From Curvibacter sp. (GTDB lineage Bacteria; Pseudomonadota; Gammaproteobacteria; Burkholderiales; Burkholderiaceae_C), in contig DNQP01000134.1 in assembly GCA_003500955.1 (NCBI GenBank), positions 7,119-14,275 on the forward strand: 7,157 nt of DNA, in the 5' to 3' direction. The translations under genes were made by a program, and so were the position numbers. This document shows positions 1 to 7,005 of the stretch, piece by piece. The notes beneath the pieces were generated by a model, which saw nothing but the letters and a program-made list of their open reading frames with translations, was not told the DNA's origin and did no database searches. How positions within the stretch are numbered: the stretch's first letter is position 1; every line of letters starts with the position of its first letter.

Positions 1-507
1 ATTGCGGTAGTCGATGTAGTAGGCGTGCTCCCACACGTCCACGGTCAGCAGGGCCTTGTCGGCCGTGGTCAGCGGCGTGCCGGCGGCACCGGTGTTGACG
101 ATGTCGACCGAGCCGTCGGCCTTCTTGACCAGCCAGGTCCAGCCGGAACCGAAGTTGCCCACGGCGGACTTCACGAAAGCTTCCTTGAAGGCGGCGTAGC
201 TGCCCCACTTGGCTTTGATGGCCGCAGCCAGCGCGCCCGTGGGCTCACCGCCGCCATTGGGCTTCATGCAGTTCCAGAAAAAGGTGTGGTTCCAGATCTG
301 GGCCGCGTTGTTGTAGATGCCACCGCTGGACTTCTTGACGATGGACTCGAGGTCCATGCTCTCGAACTCGGTGCCCTTCTGCAGATTGTTCAGGTTCACC
401 ACGTAAGCGTTGTGGTGCTTGCCATGGTGAAACTCCAGGGTTTCCTTGGAGTAGTGCGGGGCCAGGGCGTCGATGGCGTAAGGCAGGGGCGGCAGGGTGT
501 GTTCCAT
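1..507 (-). CDS. sodB: Iron superoxide dismutase, 3' end missing (window edge)
   Basis: Cytoplasmic superoxide dismutase, converting superoxide to hydrogen peroxide and oxygen. The first 169 codons are visible and the frame runs off the window at position 1. The family is usually about 192 residues, so some 23-25 C-terminal residues lie outside. All four expected metal ligands can be placed: His27 (FHHGKHH), His74 (WNHTFFW), Asp157 and His161 ([13 protein letters not shown]). Gln70 in NNAAQIWNH, and FGSGWTWLV, are typical of the iron rather than the manganese form; this is family knowledge, and metal use is not proved by sequence. The ATG at 507-505 is chosen because the protein begins [13 protein letters not shown], a normal SodB N-terminus, and GAGGA lies seven bases upstream. 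It follows xseA on the same strand after a 49-base gap that contains a possible promoter of its own. No frameshift or missing key residue is seen. Confidence 0.95.
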   Translation of the reverse strand, partial: MEHTLPPLPYAIDALAPHYSKETLEFHHGKHHNAYVVNLNNLQKGTEFESMDLESIVKKSSGGIYNNAAQIWNHTFFWNCMKPNGGGEPTGALAAAIKAKWGSYAAFKEAFVKSAVGNFGSGWTWLVKKADGSVDIVNTGAAGTPLTTADKALLTVDVWEHAYYIDYRN

Positions 508-514
508 GATGGTG

Positions 515-519
515 TCCTC
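515..519 (-). promoter_or_regulatory. Ribosome binding site of sodB
   Basis: GAGGA on the minus strand, seven bases ahead of the ATG at 507-505. It supports that start codon. Confidence 0.6.
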
Positions 520-546
520 GATGGTTGTTGTGAATGACCAGCGGCG

Positions 547-552
547 ATTGTA
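547..552 (-). promoter_or_regulatory. Candidate -10 element of a sodB promoter
   Basis: On the minus strand the xseA-sodB gap contains TACAAT (five of six matches to TATAAT), preceded by a short AT-rich stretch (AAAATTTAGTTTC) that stands out in this GC-rich DNA. Transcription from here would start around position 540, giving a leader of about 33 bases. I see no good -35 hexamer at the usual distance (the matching position reads ACGCCG), so this is a weak call that depends on the -10 box alone. Confidence 0.35.
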
Positions 553-556
553 GAAA

Positions 557-1849
557 CTAAATTTTGCCCCGGCGTGTCACGGTGAGATCAACCTTGCCGT
601 CGGCAAGGGTGGCCTGCAAGGCCTGCCCCTGATGGGTCTGCGTGGTGCGCGTGATGGTTTGCCCGGTCTCGTCGCTGAGCCAGGCATAGCCGCGCTGCAA
701 CACCAGGGCCGGGTCGAGCAGCTGCAGGCGCAGCCCTGCGCGCTCCAGCCGCTGCTGGCGCTGCTGCAGATCGCGACGCCACACCTGCGCCCAGTTGCCG
801 GCCCGCTGCTGCAGGCCGAGGCGGCGGTGCAGCAGGGCCTGGCTGGCCGCATGCCGCAGACGCTGCGCCAGGGCCGAGAGCGCGAGGCGCTGGCTGGCCA
901 CCCGTCCCGACGGCCGGCCGAGGCGGCTGACCGCCAGGTCCAGGCGCTGGCTCTCGCGGTCCAGCCTGTCCAGCACCGCGCCGCGCAGCCGCTCGTGCAC
1001 CAGACCGAGAGCAGACAGCCAGACACTGCGTGGCTCGGCCACCAGCTCGGCCGCAGCCGTGGGCGTGGGCGCGCGCAGATCGGCGACGAAGTCGGCGATC
1101 GTGAAGTCGGTCTCGTGCCCCACCCCGCTGACCACAGGCACCGGGCTGAGCACCAGGGTGCGTGCCAGCCGCTCGTCGTTGAAGGCCCAGAGATCCTCCA
1201 TCGAGCCACCGCCACGCACGAGCAGGATCACGTCCACCCGGCCCTGCTGCGCCTGGCTGTAGAGCTGCTGCAGCGCGGCGACCAGCTCGGCCGGCGCGCC
1301 GGCGCCCTGCACAGAGGCGGGCGCCAGGATAACTGGCACATGCGGCACGCGCCGCTGCAGCGCGGTGACCACGTCGTGCAGGGCCGCGGCGCCGAGCGAG
1401 GTCACGATCCCGATACCGCGCGGCAGGGGCGACAACGCGCGTTTGCGCGCCGCGTCGAACAGGCCCTCGGCCTCCAGCCTGGCCTTGAGGCGCAGGAACT
1501 GCTCGAACAAGGCCCCCAGCCCGGCCCGCGACATGGATTCGACGACCATTTGCAGGTCGCCACGCGCTTCATAGACGCCCAGACGCCCGCGCACCTCGAC
1601 AAGCTCGCCATCGCGCGGTGCGAAGTCCAGCAGGCTGGCGGCTCGGCGGAACATGGCGCAGCGGATCTGGCCCGTTTCGTCCTTGAGCGTGAAGTAGCAA
1701 TGCCCACTGGCTGCGCGGTTGTAGCCTGAAATCTCCCCGCGCACCGCGACGGGATTGAACCTGGCGTCCAGGGCATCAGCGATGGCGCGGCACAGCGCGC
1801 CAACCTGCCAGATACGTGGCGTCATGACTGACGATTCAGATGCCAGCAT
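557..1849 (-). CDS. xseA: Exodeoxyribonuclease VII large subunit
   Basis: Large, catalytic subunit of exonuclease VII, which with several copies of the small XseB subunit degrades single-stranded DNA from both ends in repair and recombination. The 430 residues are close to the usual family length. An N-terminal OB-fold, DNA-binding domain spans about residues 12-108 ([20 protein letters not shown]). The catalytic domain follows with the hallmark strings [11 protein letters not shown] (149-159), [13 protein letters not shown] (213-225), [20 protein letters not shown] (244-263) and AAAELV (265-270). After it comes a long Arg/Gln/Leu-rich helical part, probably coiled coil (about 275-385), and a C-terminal tail ending in a [10 protein letters not shown] and ADGKVDLTV segment. 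The start is uncertain: ATG at 1849 gives MLASESSVM, and an in-frame ATG at 1825 gives MTPRIWQV. Neither has a clear Shine-Dalgarno. xseB is not in the window. sodB follows on the same strand, and exbB is divergent. Confidence 0.95.
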   Translation of the reverse strand: MLASESSVMTPRIWQVGALCRAIADALDARFNPVAVRGEISGYNRAASGHCYFTLKDETGQIRCAMFRRAASLLDFAPRDGELVEVRGRLGVYEARGDLQMVVESMSRAGLGALFEQFLRLKARLEAEGLFDAARKRALSPLPRGIGIVTSLGAAALHDVVTALQRRVPHVPVILAPASVQGAGAPAELVAALQQLYSQAQQGRVDVILLVRGGGSMEDLWAFNDERLARTLVLSPVPVVSGVGHETDFTIADFVADLRAPTPTAAAELVAEPRSVWLSALGLVHERLRGAVLDRLDRESQRLDLAVSRLGRPSGRVASQRLALSALAQRLRHAASQALLHRRLGLQQRAGNWAQVWRRDLQQRQQRLERAGLRLQLLDPALVLQRGYAWLSDETGQTITRTTQTHQGQALQATLADGKVDLTVTRRGKI

Positions 1850-1866
1850 GAGGTGCCATGCGGGCT

Positions 1867-1879
1867 GCGCCGCAGGCGC
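1867..1879 (-). repeat. Small GC hairpin in the xseA leader
   Basis: GCGCC and GGCGC flank a three-base loop, 18-30 bases ahead of the upstream xseA ATG. In the xseA messenger this would form a short hairpin just before the start codon, where no Shine-Dalgarno is evident. The stem has only five base pairs, and such stems occur by chance in GC-rich DNA. Confidence 0.3.
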
Positions 1880-1881
1880 CC

Positions 1882-1895
1882 GGAGTGATTACTCC
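1882..1895. repeat. Palindrome GGAGT-N4-ACTCC upstream of xseA
   Basis: A perfect 5 + 5 inverted repeat around the four bases GATT, 33 bases from the upstream xseA ATG. It could be an operator half-site pair or a small RNA hairpin. No regulator is implied by the sequence itself. Confidence 0.35.
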
Positions 1896-2063
1896 ACAAT
1901 CCGCACCTTGTTCCCGTCTGAGGCAGAAGAAATGGGCGAGAGCGCATTTTTCCGTACAAGTGATTGATTTCATTGGATTTTTATCTGCCTTTTTTGTCAT
2001 CGTTCTGACCCGAAAGCGCATGGCTAGGTGCTTTGCGGTCCCTGCCCCATAGTTCTACACAAA

Positions 2064-2088
2064 GTTATCCACATATTCTGTGGGTGAC
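2064..2088 (+). repeat. Inverted repeat with a perfect DnaA-box nonamer, upstream of exbB
   Basis: TTATCCACA at 2065-2073 matches the DnaA-box consensus TTATNCACA exactly. After five bases (TATTC), TGTGGGTGA at 2079-2087 matches the inverted box TGTGGATAA at seven of nine positions. If transcribed on the plus strand, the two arms together with the flanking G2064 and C2088 can pair along ten positions, with the two mismatched positions becoming U-G wobbles and UAUUC as the loop. No T-tract follows, so it is not an intrinsic terminator. Whether it acts as DNA (DnaA binding) or RNA depends on where the exbB transcript starts. Confidence 0.55.
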
Positions 2089-2151
2089 CGTTCGGAGTCG
2101 GCGCAGACGAGGCAGGCAGGTCCGTCCTCCGGGGACGAAAGATGCGTGGGT

Positions 2152-2157
2152 CATAAT
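2152..2157 (+). promoter_or_regulatory. Candidate -10 element for exbB
   Basis: CATAAT (five of six matches to TATAAT), 29 bases before the exbB start, which would give a leader of about 23 bases. The position expected for a -35 box reads CCGGGG and is poor, so the call rests on the -10 box and its placement only. Confidence 0.35.
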
Positions 2158-2175
2158 CGACGGGCACATCCGCGT

Positions 2176-2189
2176 GGAGGATCCCTTTG
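2176..2189 (+). promoter_or_regulatory. Strong Shine-Dalgarno and TTG start codon of exbB
   Basis: GGAGG at 2176-2180 lies six bases before the TTG at 2187-2189. Reading upstream in the same frame there is no ATG or GTG before the stop TAA at 2154-2156, so TTG is the only conventional initiator that retains the conserved N-terminus FSIIQAAGWPIWPL. Confidence 0.8.
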
Positions 2190-2822
2190 TTTTCCATCAT
2201 ACAAGCCGCCGGCTGGCCCATCTGGCCCCTGATCGCCTGTTCCATCCTGGGCCTGGCCCTGATCATCGAACGCTTCCTGAGCCTCAAGACCGCCAAGGTC
2301 GCCCCGCCCCAGTTGCTCGACGAAGTGCTCAAGGCGTCGAGCACCGAACTGCCCAAGCCCGAGGTCGTCGACCAGCTCGAAAAGAGTTCGGCCCTCGGTG
2401 AGGTGCTGGCCAGCGGCCTGCGTACCCTGCAGGTCAAACCGACCAGCAGCGACGAAGAGTTGCGCAACGCCCTGGAGAGCAGCGGCCGCGTCGTGGCGCA
2501 CAAGCTCGAACGCTACCTCACCGCCCTGGCCACCATCGCCTCGGTCTCTCCCCTGCTGGGCCTGTTCGGCACCATCGTCGGGATGATCGAGATCTTCGGC
2601 TCGCAAGCCCCGGGCGGCGGCACCGGCGGCAACCCGGCCCAGCTCGCGCAGGGCATCTCGATCGCCCTCTACAACACCGCCTTCGGTCTGATCATCGCGA
2701 TTCCCTCTCTGATCTTCTGGCGCTACTTCCGGGCCCGCGTCGACGAGTACCTGCTGACGCTGGAGCTCGCGGGTGAACGCCTGTTGCAACACCTGGGCAC
2801 GCTGCGGCGCACCGAGTCATGA
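2187..2822 (+). CDS. exbB: ExbB/TolQ/MotA-family proton channel protein
   Basis: Inner-membrane protein that with ExbD forms a motor driven by the proton motive force. The best-known ExbB-ExbD pairs energise TonB-dependent outer-membrane transport; TolQ-TolR relatives serve envelope integrity. The 211 residues show three membrane segments at about 8-28, 113-137 and 157-180, the usual ExbB topology with a large cytoplasmic loop between the first two. The family core is clear: SPLLGLFGTIVGM (121-133) in the second helix and ALYNTAFGLIIAIPS (160-174) in the third, with Thr129 and Thr164 at the channel-lining positions. The TTG start is supported by a strong GGAGG. The stop overlaps the exbD start (ATGA at 2819-2822), implying translational coupling. 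No tonB lies nearby, and the downstream genes make lipid A and Kdo, so the substrate system of this pair cannot be read from the window. A TolQ-like role is possible, but wording and partner favour the ExbB branch. Confidence 0.9.
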   Translation: MFSIIQAAGWPIWPLIACSILGLALIIERFLSLKTAKVAPPQLLDEVLKASSTELPKPEVVDQLEKSSALGEVLASGLRTLQVKPTSSDEELRNALESSGRVVAHKLERYLTALATIASVSPLLGLFGTIVGMIEIFGSQAPGGGTGGNPAQLAQGISIALYNTAFGLIIAIPSLIFWRYFRARVDEYLLTLELAGERLLQHLGTLRRTES

Positions 2823-3253
2823 GGCTGCACTTTCGCCGTCCGGCGCGTGAGGAGCCGGAGATCAACCTGATCGCCTTCATCGACGTGCTGCTGGTGATCC
2901 TGATCTTCCTCATGCTCACGACCACCTACAGCAAGTTCACCGAGATGCAGCTGCGCCTGCCGACGGCGGACGTCGACGCCCAGCGTGACTACCCCAAGGA
3001 AGTCATCGTGGCCGTCAGCAGCGACGGCAACTACAGCGTCAACCGCAACCCGCTCGAAGGCCGCAGCGTGGAGGCCGTGGTCGCAGGCCTGCTGCAAGCC
3101 GCGAAAGCGGGCAAGGACACGGTGGTCATCATCAGCGCCGACGCCAGTGCGCGTCACCAGTCGGTGGTCACGGTCATGGAAGCCGCGCGTCGCGCCGGCC
3201 TCACGCAGATCACCTTCGCCACCCAGTCCTCGGCCCAGGCCGGCGGCCGCTAA
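2819..3253 (+). CDS. exbD: ExbD/TolR-family proton channel partner
   Basis: Partner of ExbB, with a single membrane pass and most of the protein in the periplasm. The 144 residues match the family length. A short cytoplasmic N-terminus precedes the membrane helix at about residues 16-36. This carries [18 protein letters not shown], where Asp22 corresponds to the essential proton-carrying aspartate of ExbD (Asp25 in E. coli). The rest is a periplasmic domain of the ExbD/TolR fold (about 45-135), with the [15 protein letters not shown] and [12 protein letters not shown] strands expected of it. The start overlaps the exbB stop by four bases. lpxK begins five bases after the stop, so the pair is very probably co-transcribed with lpxK. 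Confidence 0.92.
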   Translation: MRLHFRRPAREEPEINLIAFIDVLLVILIFLMLTTTYSKFTEMQLRLPTADVDAQRDYPKEVIVAVSSDGNYSVNRNPLEGRSVEAVVAGLLQAAKAGKDTVVIISADASARHQSVVTVMEAARRAGLTQITFATQSSAQAGGR

Positions 3254-3258
3254 GGCGC

Positions 3259-4299
3259 ATGGACCGTCCCGGCCAAGCGGCCTGGCAACTGGCCCTGCAA
3301 GCCAGCTGGCAGCGGCGCGGTGCGCTGAGCTGGGCCTTGTGGCCGGTCTCACTGCTCATGTGCCTGCTGGTGCGTTTCCGCCAGGGGCTTTACCTCAGCG
3401 GCATCCTCAAGCGCCAAGTGGTGTCGGTACCCGTGATCGTGGTTGGCAACGTCGTGGCTGGCGGTGCGGGCAAGACACCGGTCGTGATCGCTCTGGTGCA
3501 GCACCTGCAAAATCGCGGCATGCATCCGGGCGTGATCTCGCGCGGCTATGGCCGGCACACGCGCGACTGCCGCGAGGTGCTGGACAGCAGCCCCGTGCGC
3601 GAGGTGGGTGACGAGCCCGCACTGATCCGGCGTAAGACGGGCGTGCCGGTTTTCGTCGCAGCGCGTCGCATCGAGGCGGCACGTGCCCTGCTGCAGGCCC
3701 ACCCACAGATCGACATCCTCGTCAGCGACGACGGGCTGCAGCATCTGGCCCTGGCGCGCGACCTCGAAGTCTGCGTCTTCGACGACCGTGGGGTGGGCAA
3801 CGGCTTCCTGCTGCCGGCGGGCCCCCTGCGCGAACCCTGGCCCCGCTACGTGGATCTGGTACTGCACACCGGCAACCGGCCGGCCTTCACGGGCTACACC
3901 TCGCGCCGTGCGCTGGCCCACCACGCCGTGCGTGCCGACGGTAGCCGGGTGGACCTCGTGGCGCTGGCGGCTGAGGGCCGCCCTCTGCTGGCCGTGGCCG
4001 GTACGGCGCGGCCCCAGGCTTTCTTCGACATGCTGCAGGCCCTGGGCCTGCCACTCACGCTCACCGCTGCAAGGCCGGATCACGACGACTACGCCTCCTG
4101 GCAGCGCCCGCGTGAACGCGACTACACCCTGCTGTGTACCGAGAAGGACGCGCTCAAGCTCTGGGCCCATCACCCGGACGCCCTGGCGGTACCGCTGGAG
4201 TTCGAGGCCGAGCCGGCCTTCTACGCCGCCTTTGACCGCCTGCTCGATGACCCGCTGCAGGCACGGCTATCATCGCCCCATGGACACCCGACTGCTTGA
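3259..4299 (+). CDS. lpxK: Tetraacyldisaccharide 4'-kinase (lipid A biosynthesis)
   Basis: Inner-membrane-associated kinase that phosphorylates the 4' position of the tetraacyl disaccharide 1-phosphate to give lipid IVA, the acceptor for Kdo in the Raetz pathway. The 346 residues are of normal length. An N-terminal hydrophobic segment (about 23-40) is the usual membrane anchor. The Walker A loop [12 protein letters not shown] lies at 63-74 with Lys72 and Thr73. SRGYGR (94-99) and GDEP (117-120) follow, and the [11 protein letters not shown] block (152-162) carries the acidic Walker B-like residues. [10 protein letters not shown] and the late [10 protein letters not shown] are further family landmarks. 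The start at 3259 has only a weak AAGG ahead, so translation probably depends on coupling from exbD. The last 20 bases overlap the next gene in another frame. Confidence 0.95.
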   Translation: MDRPGQAAWQLALQASWQRRGALSWALWPVSLLMCLLVRFRQGLYLSGILKRQVVSVPVIVVGNVVAGGAGKTPVVIALVQHLQNRGMHPGVISRGYGRHTRDCREVLDSSPVREVGDEPALIRRKTGVPVFVAARRIEAARALLQAHPQIDILVSDDGLQHLALARDLEVCVFDDRGVGNGFLLPAGPLREPWPRYVDLVLHTGNRPAFTGYTSRRALAHHAVRADGSRVDLVALAAEGRPLLAVAGTARPQAFFDMLQALGLPLTLTAARPDHDDYASWQRPRERDYTLLCTEKDALKLWAHHPDALAVPLEFEAEPAFYAAFDRLLDDPLQARLSSPHGHPTA

Positions 4300-4462
4300 A
4301 CTGCTGGTCTGCCCCGTGACCAAGGGCCCGCTCGATTTCGACCGCGAGAAACAGGAGCTGCTCTCGCGCAGCGCCCGCCTGGCCTACCCCATCCGTGACG
4401 GCATCCCGGTGCTGCTCGAAAACGAAGCCCGCACGCTGAGCGACGAGGAACTGGGCCTCTGA
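4280..4462 (+). CDS. Trm112/YcaR-family small protein (UPF0434)
   Basis: A 60-residue protein of the bacterial Trm112/YcaR (UPF0434) family, recognisable from the opening [17 protein letters not shown] (2-18), the middle [19 protein letters not shown] and [13 protein letters not shown] near the end. Eukaryotic and archaeal Trm112 is an activating partner of methyltransferases. The role of the short bacterial form is not established to my knowledge. Only one cysteine (Cys11) remains, so a zinc site of the Trm112 type is unlikely. It starts inside the 3' end of lpxK (20-base overlap, different frame) with no recognisable Shine-Dalgarno, so translation probably depends on ribosomes finishing lpxK. 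The order lpxK, this gene, kdsB is common in proteobacteria, for example Pseudomonas. Confidence 0.9.
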   Translation: MDTRLLELLVCPVTKGPLDFDREKQELLSRSARLAYPIRDGIPVLLENEARTLSDEELGL

Positions 4463-4473
4463 ATCCCATCCCC

Positions 4474-5235
4474 ATGAGCTACACCGTCCTGATCCCGGCG
4501 CGGCTGGCCTCCAGCCGCCTGCCCAACAAGCCCCTGGCCGACATCGCCGGTCTGCCCATGGTGGTGCGCGTGGCACGGCGCGTGGCTTCCGGCCTGCCCG
4601 CCGGTACGCGCGTGGTCGTGGCTGCCGACGACCCGTCCATCCTGCAGGCCTGCGCCCAGCACGGGGTCGAGGCCCTGCTCACGCGCGTGGACCATCCCAG
4701 CGGCAGCGACCGCCTGGCCGAAGCCTGCGAGCTGCTCAAGCTGAACGATCAGGACATCGTGGTCAATGTCCAGGGGGACGAGCCCCTGATCGACCCGGCC
4801 CTGGTTTCGGCCGTGGCCACGCTGCTCGAGCAGCGCCCCGAGGCCAGCATGAGCACGGCCGCCCATCCCCTGCACGAGGTCGCCGACTTCACCAACCCCA
4901 ATGTGGTCAAGGTCGTGCTGGACGCGCGCGGTCTGGCCCTGTACTTCAGCCGCGCGCCCATCGCCTGGTGGCGCGACGGTTATGCGCAGGGTGTCCAGAC
5001 CCTGGCCAGTCCTGCCCCGCTGCGCCACATCGGCATCTACGGCTACCGCGTGGGTTTCCTGCGCCAGTTTCCCAGGCTGCCCCAGGCCCCGATCGAGGTC
5101 ACCGAAGCCCTGGAGCAGTTGCGTGCCATGTGGCATGGTCATCGCATTGCCGTGCACGTCACGCCAGAGGCTCCTGGCCCGGGTGTCGACACGCCCGAGG
5201 ATCTGGAGCGGGTGCGCCGGCTGCTCGGGCACTGA
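4474..5235 (+). CDS. kdsB: 3-deoxy-manno-octulosonate cytidylyltransferase (CMP-Kdo synthetase)
   Basis: Cytoplasmic enzyme that activates Kdo with CTP to CMP-Kdo, the donor used by the Kdo transferase acting on lipid IVA. The 253 residues fit the family. The nucleotide-binding start [15 protein letters not shown] (7-21) is canonical. It is followed by HPSGSDR (74-80), [12 protein letters not shown] (96-107) with the metal-binding Asp102, YFSRAPI (157-163), HIGIYGYR (185-192), the EALEQLR helix (211-217) and [11 protein letters not shown] (237-247). The gene begins 11 bases after the Trm112-like stop. The bases just before its ATG (CCCATCCCC) contain no Shine-Dalgarno, again pointing to coupled translation. 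Together with lpxK it links lipid A completion and Kdo supply in one transcript. Confidence 0.95.
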   Translation: MSYTVLIPARLASSRLPNKPLADIAGLPMVVRVARRVASGLPAGTRVVVAADDPSILQACAQHGVEALLTRVDHPSGSDRLAEACELLKLNDQDIVVNVQGDEPLIDPALVSAVATLLEQRPEASMSTAAHPLHEVADFTNPNVVKVVLDARGLALYFSRAPIAWWRDGYAQGVQTLASPAPLRHIGIYGYRVGFLRQFPRLPQAPIEVTEALEQLRAMWHGHRIAVHVTPEAPGPGVDTPEDLERVRRLLGH

Positions 5236-6042
<807 letters not shown>

Positions 6043-6062
6043 GACCGGCCATGCGCCTGAAA

Positions 6063-6091
6063 AAAAACGCCCTGCCATGCAGGGCGTTTTT
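6063..6091. terminator. Bidirectional intrinsic terminator between adk and the DUF6152-like gene
   Basis: A perfect nine-pair stem (ACGCCCTGC at 6067-6075 against GCAGGGCGT at 6079-6087) with the loop CAT is flanked by an A-run on the left and TTTTT on the right. It therefore has the stem plus T-tract form on both strands. It sits between two convergent genes, 20 bases after adk and 12 bases after the minus-strand gene ends, and should end both transcripts. Confidence 0.93.
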
Positions 6092-6103
6092 CTTTGCGGG
6101 ATC

Positions 6104-6574
6104 TCAGGCCGGACTTGAGCGCAGGCCGTAGACCTGGCTGCCGACAAAGAGGTATTCCGCGCGCAGGATGGCCGCGCCCTTCTCGTCCTGGAACGTGAAG
6201 CCCAGCACGGCGATCTCATCGCCCACCTTGAGCGGCGTCACGTTCCAGGCCTGCATGCGGGAGAGTGGCGCAAGTTCGATCTCCCAGCGTCGGTCCTGAC
6301 GCCGCGGCAGCTGGGCCTTGGCCAGCAAGGCCTTGCCGTCCACCGGCGCACTCTGCGCCGGCAGGGGGCGCTGCGCCAGATCGGCGGGCAAACCGAGGCC
6401 AGGAGGCACTTCGAGCACCAGCTCGGCATGCGGGTTCTGCCAGCGCACGCTCTGGACACGCCCCTGCAGATAGATCGGGCGATCCTGGTCGAAGCTGCTC
6501 CAGCCGTGGTGGGCGTGCGCCAGTGGCAGCAGAGCAGGTAGCAGAGCCAGGCCCATGACGGTGCGTCTTTGCAT
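6104..6574 (-). CDS. Secreted DUF6152-family-like protein
   Basis: A 156-residue protein whose first 21 residues form a signal peptide: basic MQRR, then a hydrophobic stretch, ending LAHA before HHGW. It should therefore be exported to the periplasm. The mature start HHGWSSFDQDRPIYL and the block GRVQSVRWQNPHAEL are what I recognise as the DUF6152 family; this is from memory and unsearched. Later parts (RWEIELAPLSRMQAWNV, VGDEIAVLGFTFQDEKG) look like a small beta-rich domain. No enzymatic motif is seen and I do not know its function. The start at 6574 is preferred over an in-frame ATG at 6598, because GAGGAG (6586-6581) lies six bases ahead, the signal peptide then begins properly, and the 6598 start would overlap the upstream gene. 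It follows the membrane-protein gene after ten bases, so the two are probably co-transcribed. Confidence 0.75.
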   Translation of the reverse strand: MQRRTVMGLALLPALLPLAHAHHGWSSFDQDRPIYLQGRVQSVRWQNPHAELVLEVPPGLGLPADLAQRPLPAQSAPVDGKALLAKAQLPRRQDRRWEIELAPLSRMQAWNVTPLKVGDEIAVLGFTFQDEKGAAILRAEYLFVGSQVYGLRSSPA

Positions 6575-6580
6575 GCGTCT

Positions 6581-6586
6581 CTCCTC
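6581..6586 (-). promoter_or_regulatory. Ribosome binding site of the DUF6152-like gene
   Basis: GAGGAG on the minus strand, six bases before the ATG at 6574. It overlaps the TGA stop of the upstream gene (6587-6585), decides the start at 6574 over 6598, and suggests coupled translation. Confidence 0.75.
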
Positions 6587-7004
6587 AGTAGTAAGCAATC
6601 CAGCGGCCGCAGGTCAGCACGGCGAGCCAGATCAGGGTGGACAGGACCATCTGCGCGCGCGCAAGCGCATCGAGCTTGTGCAGGGAGCCGCGCCCATGGA
6701 ACCAACCGGCATTACACGCCGCGAGCAATAACAGCAGCATCTTGAGGGTGAATACCCGGTTGGCCAGCAGCTCGGCTGGCTGGGTGCCGAACATCAGCAG
6801 GCCCGTCGCTGCAGCCAGACCAAAACCAGCCAGGGCCAGCGTCAGACTGAGCCGGGCCAGCGCCTGTACCGGCAGGGCCGCGCCCAGGCCGAAAACCCGC
6901 AGTTCGAGCAAGACCAGATTGCCCAGCAGCAGCGCAACGCCGACGAGATGCACCACCTCCAGGGCCGGATAGGCCCAGGCACTGGTTTGCAATGCAGCCC
7001 ACAT
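6585..7004 (-). CDS. Four-helix inner-membrane protein, DUF6644-like
   Basis: A 139-residue hydrophobic protein with four likely membrane helices at about 12-36, 50-73, 85-103 and 117-136 and short loops. The first helix has YPALEVVHLVG with Glu16 and His19. The second ends in GLLMFG, the third leads to WFHG with His103, and the protein ends in GRWIAYY. From memory this pattern (a YPxLExxHxxG start and GLLMF) fits the DUF6644 family, but I have not been able to check it. The function is unknown to me. Membrane histidines could bind haem or a metal, which is inference only. The ATG at 7004 is one base after the stop of the probable asparaginase gene, and the DUF6152-like gene follows ten bases after its own stop, so all three are likely one transcription unit. 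Confidence 0.75.
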   Translation of the reverse strand: MWAALQTSAWAYPALEVVHLVGVALLLGNLVLLELRVFGLGAALPVQALARLSLTLALAGFGLAAATGLLMFGTQPAELLANRVFTLKMLLLLLAACNAGWFHGRGSLHKLDALARAQMVLSTLIWLAVLTCGRWIAYY

Positions 7005-7005
7005 C

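Larger units (their letters stand above)
1850..2186. other. Divergent intergenic region between xseA and exbB
   Basis: This 337-base stretch without a convincing gene separates divergent xseA and exbB and must contain the promoters of both. Its core (about 1930-2010) is clearly richer in A and T than the surrounding DNA, with runs such as CATTTTTCC, GGATTTTTATC and CCTTTTTTGTCATC. It contains a palindrome at 1882-1895, a GC-rich hairpin at 1867-1879, a DnaA-box-like inverted repeat at 2064-2088, and a CATAAT box at 2152-2157. I see no Fur-box-like sequence ahead of exbB. A 61-codon minus-strand reading frame (2021 to 1836) crosses it, but its codon use is unlike its neighbours and I do not call it a gene. 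Confidence 0.7.

Noticed and set aside
632..1729. 365-codon plus-strand open frame opposite xseA
   Set aside because: It is the antisense shadow of a GC-rich gene. It has no ribosome site and reads as low-complexity Gln/Arg/Ala/His protein, while the minus-strand XseA frame is a full recognised family member.
1836..2021. 61-codon minus-strand frame in the divergent region, ending 14 bases inside xseA
   Set aside because: It could in principle be a leader peptide coupled to xseA, but its first half is AT-rich at third positions unlike every neighbour, it has no ribosome site, and it resembles no family I know. It is more likely promoter DNA.
1994..2022. TTGTCA as a -35 box for exbB
   Set aside because: The hexamer 17 bases downstream is CGCATG, too far from TATAAT to support a promoter.
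2065..2087. Chromosomal or plasmid replication origin
   Set aside because: There is only one perfect DnaA box and one degenerate copy, with no cluster, no iterons, and no dnaA, dnaN or rep gene nearby.
2033..2401. 122-codon plus-strand frame overlapping the exbB start
   Set aside because: It uses another frame of exbB for most of its length and has no ribosome site. ExbB in its own frame is unmistakable.
2404..2822. Alternative assignment of exbB-exbD as tolQ-tolR or motA-motB
   Set aside because: There is no tolA, tolB or pal neighbour, ExbD is too short and lacks an OmpA-like peptidoglycan-binding domain, and the ExbB wording fits better.
3349..4173. 274-codon minus-strand open frame opposite lpxK
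   Set aside because: Antisense shadow of lpxK with a composition (His/Gln/Ala/Val) typical of reversed GC-rich codons and no recognisable domain.
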